From Nocardioides sp. (GTDB lineage: Bacteria > Actinomycetota > Actinomycetes > Propionibacteriales > Nocardioidaceae), in NCBI GenBank assembly GCA_030145945.1, contig JASLDK010000430.1, forward strand, positions 1-16,276: a stretch of DNA of 16,276 bases, given 5' to 3'. The notes beneath the pieces were generated by a model that did no database searches, was not told the DNA's origin, and saw only the letters and a program-made list of their open reading frames with translations. Shown here in pieces: positions 13,758-16,276 of this stretch. Made by a program: the position numbers and the translations under genes. Positions within the stretch are counted from its first letter, which is position 1, and each line of letters opens with the position of its first letter.

Positions 13758-14786
13758 ATGGCGAAGATGCAGCGCTGGCGGCGCAGCCGACCTGCCGGGG
13801 AGGGAACCCCGCTCGAGTCGACCCCCGAGGAGATCGTCGAGGAGGCCTCTGAGGACCTTCCTGAGGCATCCCCTGTGGACCTCTCGAAGGACGTGGAGTC
13901 CGTCGAGGACGCGGACGACGGCGGCGACGCGCTCGTGGACGTCGAGCCCGAGGATGAGATCGACGGCGGGGCCGACGGCGGGGCCGATGCCGCTGGCGAG
14001 GAGTACGACGACGCCCACCCGCCGCTCCCCCACGTCCCCGAGCGCTCAGGGCTGAGCGGCCGGTTGCTCGGCGGCCGGGACGCCGCCAACGTGGTGTCCC
14101 TGCAGTTGTTGCAGGCCGCGCACGCCAAGCAGGCCGTGGGTACGGCGCTCGCCATGGCTCTCGTCGCCGGCATCTCCGGCCGGCCCGCCCGCGAGACGGG
14201 GTTCGTGCTGATCACCGTCCTGCTGGGTCAGGTGATCCTCGGCTGGCACAACGACATCGTGGACCGCCAGCGCGACCAGAAGCACGGCCTGACGGGCAAG
14301 CCGATCGCCTCAGGGCGGCTCTCGGCAGACACGGCGTGGTACGCGATCGTCGTCGGCTTCATCGCGCTCATCCCGCTCCTCACCAGCACCGGGATCCGGG
14401 CCGGTGCCTTCTACCTGGCATCGATCGCGGTCGCCATGCTCGGCAACATCGTGCTCCGCACCGGCATCCTGTCGTGGTGGTCCTGGGCGCTGTCGTTCGG
14501 CCTGCTGCCGGCGTACCTGTCCTGGGGAGGGTGGGGCGGCCAGTTCGTCGGTCGGCCCCCCGAGCCCGCGATCGTCGTCCTGGCTGCCCTGCTGGGTGTC
14601 GGCATCCACTTCATGCGTGCGGTGTGGGGACTGGTCGCCGACCATGAGGACGGCTGGACCTACCTGCCGCTCAAGCTCGGCATCAAGCTCGGGGCCACCC
14701 GCCTGCTGGCGCTCTCGACGCTCTACTGCGTGGTGATCGTCGTGCTGCTCGTCGTCACCGGCGCGCGCGTGGGCCTCAGCCGCTGA
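13758..14786 (+). CDS. UbiA-family prenyltransferase with acidic N-terminal extension
   Basis: Polytopic membrane enzyme of 342 residues. Residues 1-95 are hydrophilic and rich in Asp/Glu, unlike typical UbiA proteins, and probably cytoplasmic and disordered. The membrane domain follows, with the first Asp-rich motif NDIVDRQRD (Asn165, Asp166, Asp169, Asp173: a full NDxxDxxxD) and the second reduced to DHED (295-298), then about eight helices in all. The family transfers prenyl groups from prenyl diphosphates to aromatic or other acceptors. The acceptor cannot be told; MenA, UbiA, CtaB and DPPR-synthase roles all remain possible. The ATG at 13758 is chosen; in-frame codons upstream lack similarity to the family. 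It heads a plus-strand group with the lipoprotein and gpmA. Confidence 0.85.
   Translation: MAKMQRWRRSRPAGEGTPLESTPEEIVEEASEDLPEASPVDLSKDVESVEDADDGGDALVDVEPEDEIDGGADGGADAAGEEYDDAHPPLPHVPERSGLSGRLLGGRDAANVVSLQLLQAAHAKQAVGTALAMALVAGISGRPARETGFVLITVLLGQVILGWHNDIVDRQRDQKHGLTGKPIASGRLSADTAWYAIVVGFIALIPLLTSTGIRAGAFYLASIAVAMLGNIVLRTGILSWWSWALSFGLLPAYLSWGGWGGQFVGRPPEPAIVVLAALLGVGIHFMRAVWGLVADHEDGWTYLPLKLGIKLGATRLLALSTLYCVVIVVLLVVTGARVGLSR
13962..13985. repeat. Perfect 12-bp tandem duplication (GACGGCGGGGCC x2)
   Basis: Two exact copies in frame encode DGGA-DGGA within the acidic N-terminal extension of the UbiA-family protein. Being a multiple of three it changes length without shifting the frame, so it may vary between strains. 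Confidence 0.85.
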
Positions 14787-14808
14787 CCACGTCGCACACC
14801 ACGACCGA

Positions 14809-14843
14809 TAGAGTGCTCGCGCGGCGCGTGTGCCACGCGCCGC
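14809..14843 (+). promoter_or_regulatory. Putative promoter (TAGAGT) and 5'-end hairpin upstream of the lipoprotein gene
   Basis: TAGAGT at 14809-14814 fits a -10; a start seven bases on falls at 14821, the first base of a 10-bp perfect GC-rich stem (14821-14830 with 14834-14843, loop TGC). The mRNA would thus begin with a hairpin. It also lies 35 bp after the UbiA-family stop and could end that transcript, though no U-run follows. Confidence 0.4.
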
Positions 14844-14877
14844 CGACCGATCCGAATTGACCCGGAGGCCTGCCGAC

Positions 14878-15495
14878 ATGCCCCACCTGCGCCGTTCTGC
14901 GCTCACCGGTTTGCTGCTCACGACGCTGTCCGCAGCGACCCTGACCGGCTGCGGGTTCCACTACCCGACCGACCGGGTCAACACGATCTCCAGCGGCGTC
15001 AACGACCGCACCGGGAACGTGGACGCCCTCGGCATCCGCGTGCTGGCCACCGCCAAGGGTGAGGGCCGCCTGATCGGCTCGCTGTCGAACAACCAGCGTG
15101 AGGACGCCTCGCTCGACAAGGTGACCTCGACCGCGGGGATCACCGCGGCCGCATTCAAGCCTGTCGTGGTCGCGGGTCGAGGATCGGTCAACCTGGCCAA
15201 CGACTCGAACATCGCGCTCACCGGCGACTACACCGCCGGCGACTTCGTCCCCCTCGATCTGACCTTCAGCGACGGGACGACGCTGAGCCTGCAGGTGCCG
15301 GTCGTGAAGCCGTGCTACCAGTACACCGAGGTCCCCACACCGAGCGCCGCTCCGTCCGAGAGCGCGTCACCCAAGGCCGGGGACTCCGCCGCTGGCTCGG
15401 CCAAGCCGACCGCGAGCGAGTCGACGCAGTCCGACACCGGCGATGCGACGTTCAACTGCTCGGACGAGGCTCCCGAGCCCGGCGCCGAGCACTGA
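14878..15495 (+). CDS. Lipoprotein, LpqE-like
   Basis: Secreted lipoprotein of 205 residues with a lipobox LTGC: signal peptide 1-24, lipidated Cys25. A beta-rich domain follows (about 30-155; GVNDRTGNVDALGIRVLAT, LVNN-like SLSNNQRED, DFVPLDLTFSDGTTL), then a Ser/Pro/Ala-rich, low-complexity tail with two Cys (KPCYQY, FNCSDE). It resembles the actinobacterial LpqE group, some members of which are described as PCu(A)C copper-chaperone-like; the Met/His copper ligands of true PCu(A)C are not evident here, so copper binding is not claimed. ATG 14878 with GGAGG about nine bases upstream. In M. tuberculosis lpqE is the divergent neighbour of carD; here the UbiA-family gene lies between. Function unknown. 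Confidence 0.87.
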   Translation: MPHLRRSALTGLLLTTLSAATLTGCGFHYPTDRVNTISSGVNDRTGNVDALGIRVLATAKGEGRLIGSLSNNQREDASLDKVTSTAGITAAAFKPVVVAGRGSVNLANDSNIALTGDYTAGDFVPLDLTFSDGTTLSLQVPVVKPCYQYTEVPTPSAAPSESASPKAGDSAAGSAKPTASESTQSDTGDATFNCSDEAPEPGAEH

Positions 15496-15508
15496 GCGGG
15501 GCCTTCGC

Positions 15509-16255
15509 ATGACCTACACGCTGGTCCTGCTCCGCCACGGCGAGAGCGAGTGGAACGCCAAGAACCTCTTCACCGGCTGGGTCGACGTCGCGTTGACCGA
15601 CAAGGGCCGCGGCGAGGCGGTCCGCGGCGGCGAACTCCTCAAGGAGGCCGGCATCCTGCCGGACGTCGTGCACACCTCGCTGCAGCGTCGCGCGATCAAC
15701 ACCGCGGCACTCGCCCTCGACTCCGCCGAACGCCACTGGATCCCGGTCCGCCGCTCCTGGCGCCTCAACGAGCGCCACTACGGCGCTCTGCAGGGCAAGG
15801 ACAAGAAGGCCATCAAGGACGAGTACGGCGAGGAGCAGTTCATGCTCTGGCGGCGTTCGTTCGACGTACCCCCGCCGCCGCTCGCGGACGACGACGAGTT
15901 CTCCCAGTCCGGCGACCCCCGCTACGCCGACCTCGGTGACGAACTCCCCCTCGCCGAGGCCCTCAAGCAGGTCATCGATCGACTCCTGCCCTACTGGGAG
16001 AGCGGCATCGTCCCGGACCTGCGGGCCGGCAAGACGGTCCTGATCGCAGCGCACGGCAACAGCCTGCGCGCCATCGTCAAGCACCTCGACCAGATGAGCG
16101 ACGCCGACATCACGGGCCTCAACATCCCGACCGGCATGCCGTTGGTCTACGAACTCGACGAGACCACACTCGCCCCCGTCACCCCCGGTGGCCGCTACCT
16201 CGACCCCGAGGCCGCCGCTGCGGCCGCTGCGGCTGTCGCCAACCAGGGTCGCTGA
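15509..16255 (+). CDS. gpmA: 2,3-bisphosphoglycerate-dependent phosphoglycerate mutase
   Basis: Glycolytic and gluconeogenic enzyme interconverting 3- and 2-phosphoglycerate, 248 residues. The phosphohistidine motif LLRHGESEWN (His10), FTGWVDVALTDKG, the catalytic Glu in RLNERHYGALQGK, and the second His in AAHGNSLRAIVKHL are all present, as is the late IPTGMPLVYEL. The C terminus ends in an Ala-rich tail (DPEAAAAAAAAV). The ATG at 15509 is 13 bases after the lipoprotein stop; the ribosome-binding site is weak (GAGCGGGG), so coupling with the lipoprotein gene is likely. The remaining 16256-16276 holds nothing recognisable. Confidence 0.97.
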   Translation: MTYTLVLLRHGESEWNAKNLFTGWVDVALTDKGRGEAVRGGELLKEAGILPDVVHTSLQRRAINTAALALDSAERHWIPVRRSWRLNERHYGALQGKDKKAIKDEYGEEQFMLWRRSFDVPPPPLADDDEFSQSGDPRYADLGDELPLAEALKQVIDRLLPYWESGIVPDLRAGKTVLIAAHGNSLRAIVKHLDQMSDADITGLNIPTGMPLVYELDETTLAPVTPGGRYLDPEAAAAAAAAVANQGR

Positions 16256-16276
16256 CCGCCCACCCGGCTATCAGGC

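Noticed and set aside
14878..15495. Copper chaperone PCu(A)C assignment
   Set aside because: The fold may be related, but the Met/His copper motif is not visible.

Overview
The window is about 70% GC with dense, overlapping genes, many GTG starts and short intergenic gaps. It holds CarD, a conserved actinobacterial carD/isp/cysS/rlmB neighbourhood and LuxR-type two-component regulators. It is chromosomal DNA from a high-GC actinobacterium; the overall style fits Nocardioides or a relative (Propionibacteriales), but the genus is inference. No phage, transposase, CRISPR array or plasmid gene is visible.

Layout. (1) 1-3780, minus strand: a four-gene unit of ABC ATPase, FtsX-type permease, sensor histidine kinase and LuxR-type response regulator (cut by the window start), every junction overlapping. 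(2) 3970-4044, minus: a tRNA gene with anticodon UUG (probably Gln) and an irregular D arm. (3) 4090-7993, minus: cysS, rlmB and a membrane-anchored metallophosphoesterase, each stop codon overlapping the next start. (4) 8063-8172: a 110-bp inverted repeat between the divergent cysS and a secreted C39-like peptidase gene (8223-9518, plus). (5) 9537-11072, minus: a polytopic molybdopterin oxidoreductase with an internal twin-arginine motif, divergent from ispF-ispD (11104-12287, plus) across only 31 bp. (6) 12284-12344: a palindrome that supplies the stop codons of both ispD and a convergent, degenerate IspD homologue (12341-12967, minus), which lies just downstream of carD (13021-13506, minus). 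(7) 13758-16255, plus: a UbiA-family prenyltransferase with an acidic N-terminal extension, an LpqE-like lipoprotein and gpmA.

How the parts relate. The set carD, ispD, ispF, cysS, rlmB with a divergent lipoprotein gene matches the order known from Mycobacterium tuberculosis (Rv3584 lpqE / Rv3583c carD / ispD / ispF / cysS1 / Rv3579c). Here the block is rearranged: ispF-ispD is inverted and in F-D order, the oxidoreductase and peptidase genes are inserted, and the slot directly after carD holds an IspD-like protein that has lost its nucleotide-binding and catalytic signatures. IspD and IspF feed isoprenoid synthesis, and the UbiA protein would use prenyl diphosphates.

Most of the window is ordinary core genome. 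The parts most worth a second look are the IspD-like pseudoenzyme beside carD, the two large palindromes that share an apical core though their stems differ, the repeated pattern of -10-like hexamers 6-7 nt before start codons (leaderless transcription), the irregular tRNA, and the putative dual Sec/Tat molybdoenzyme.
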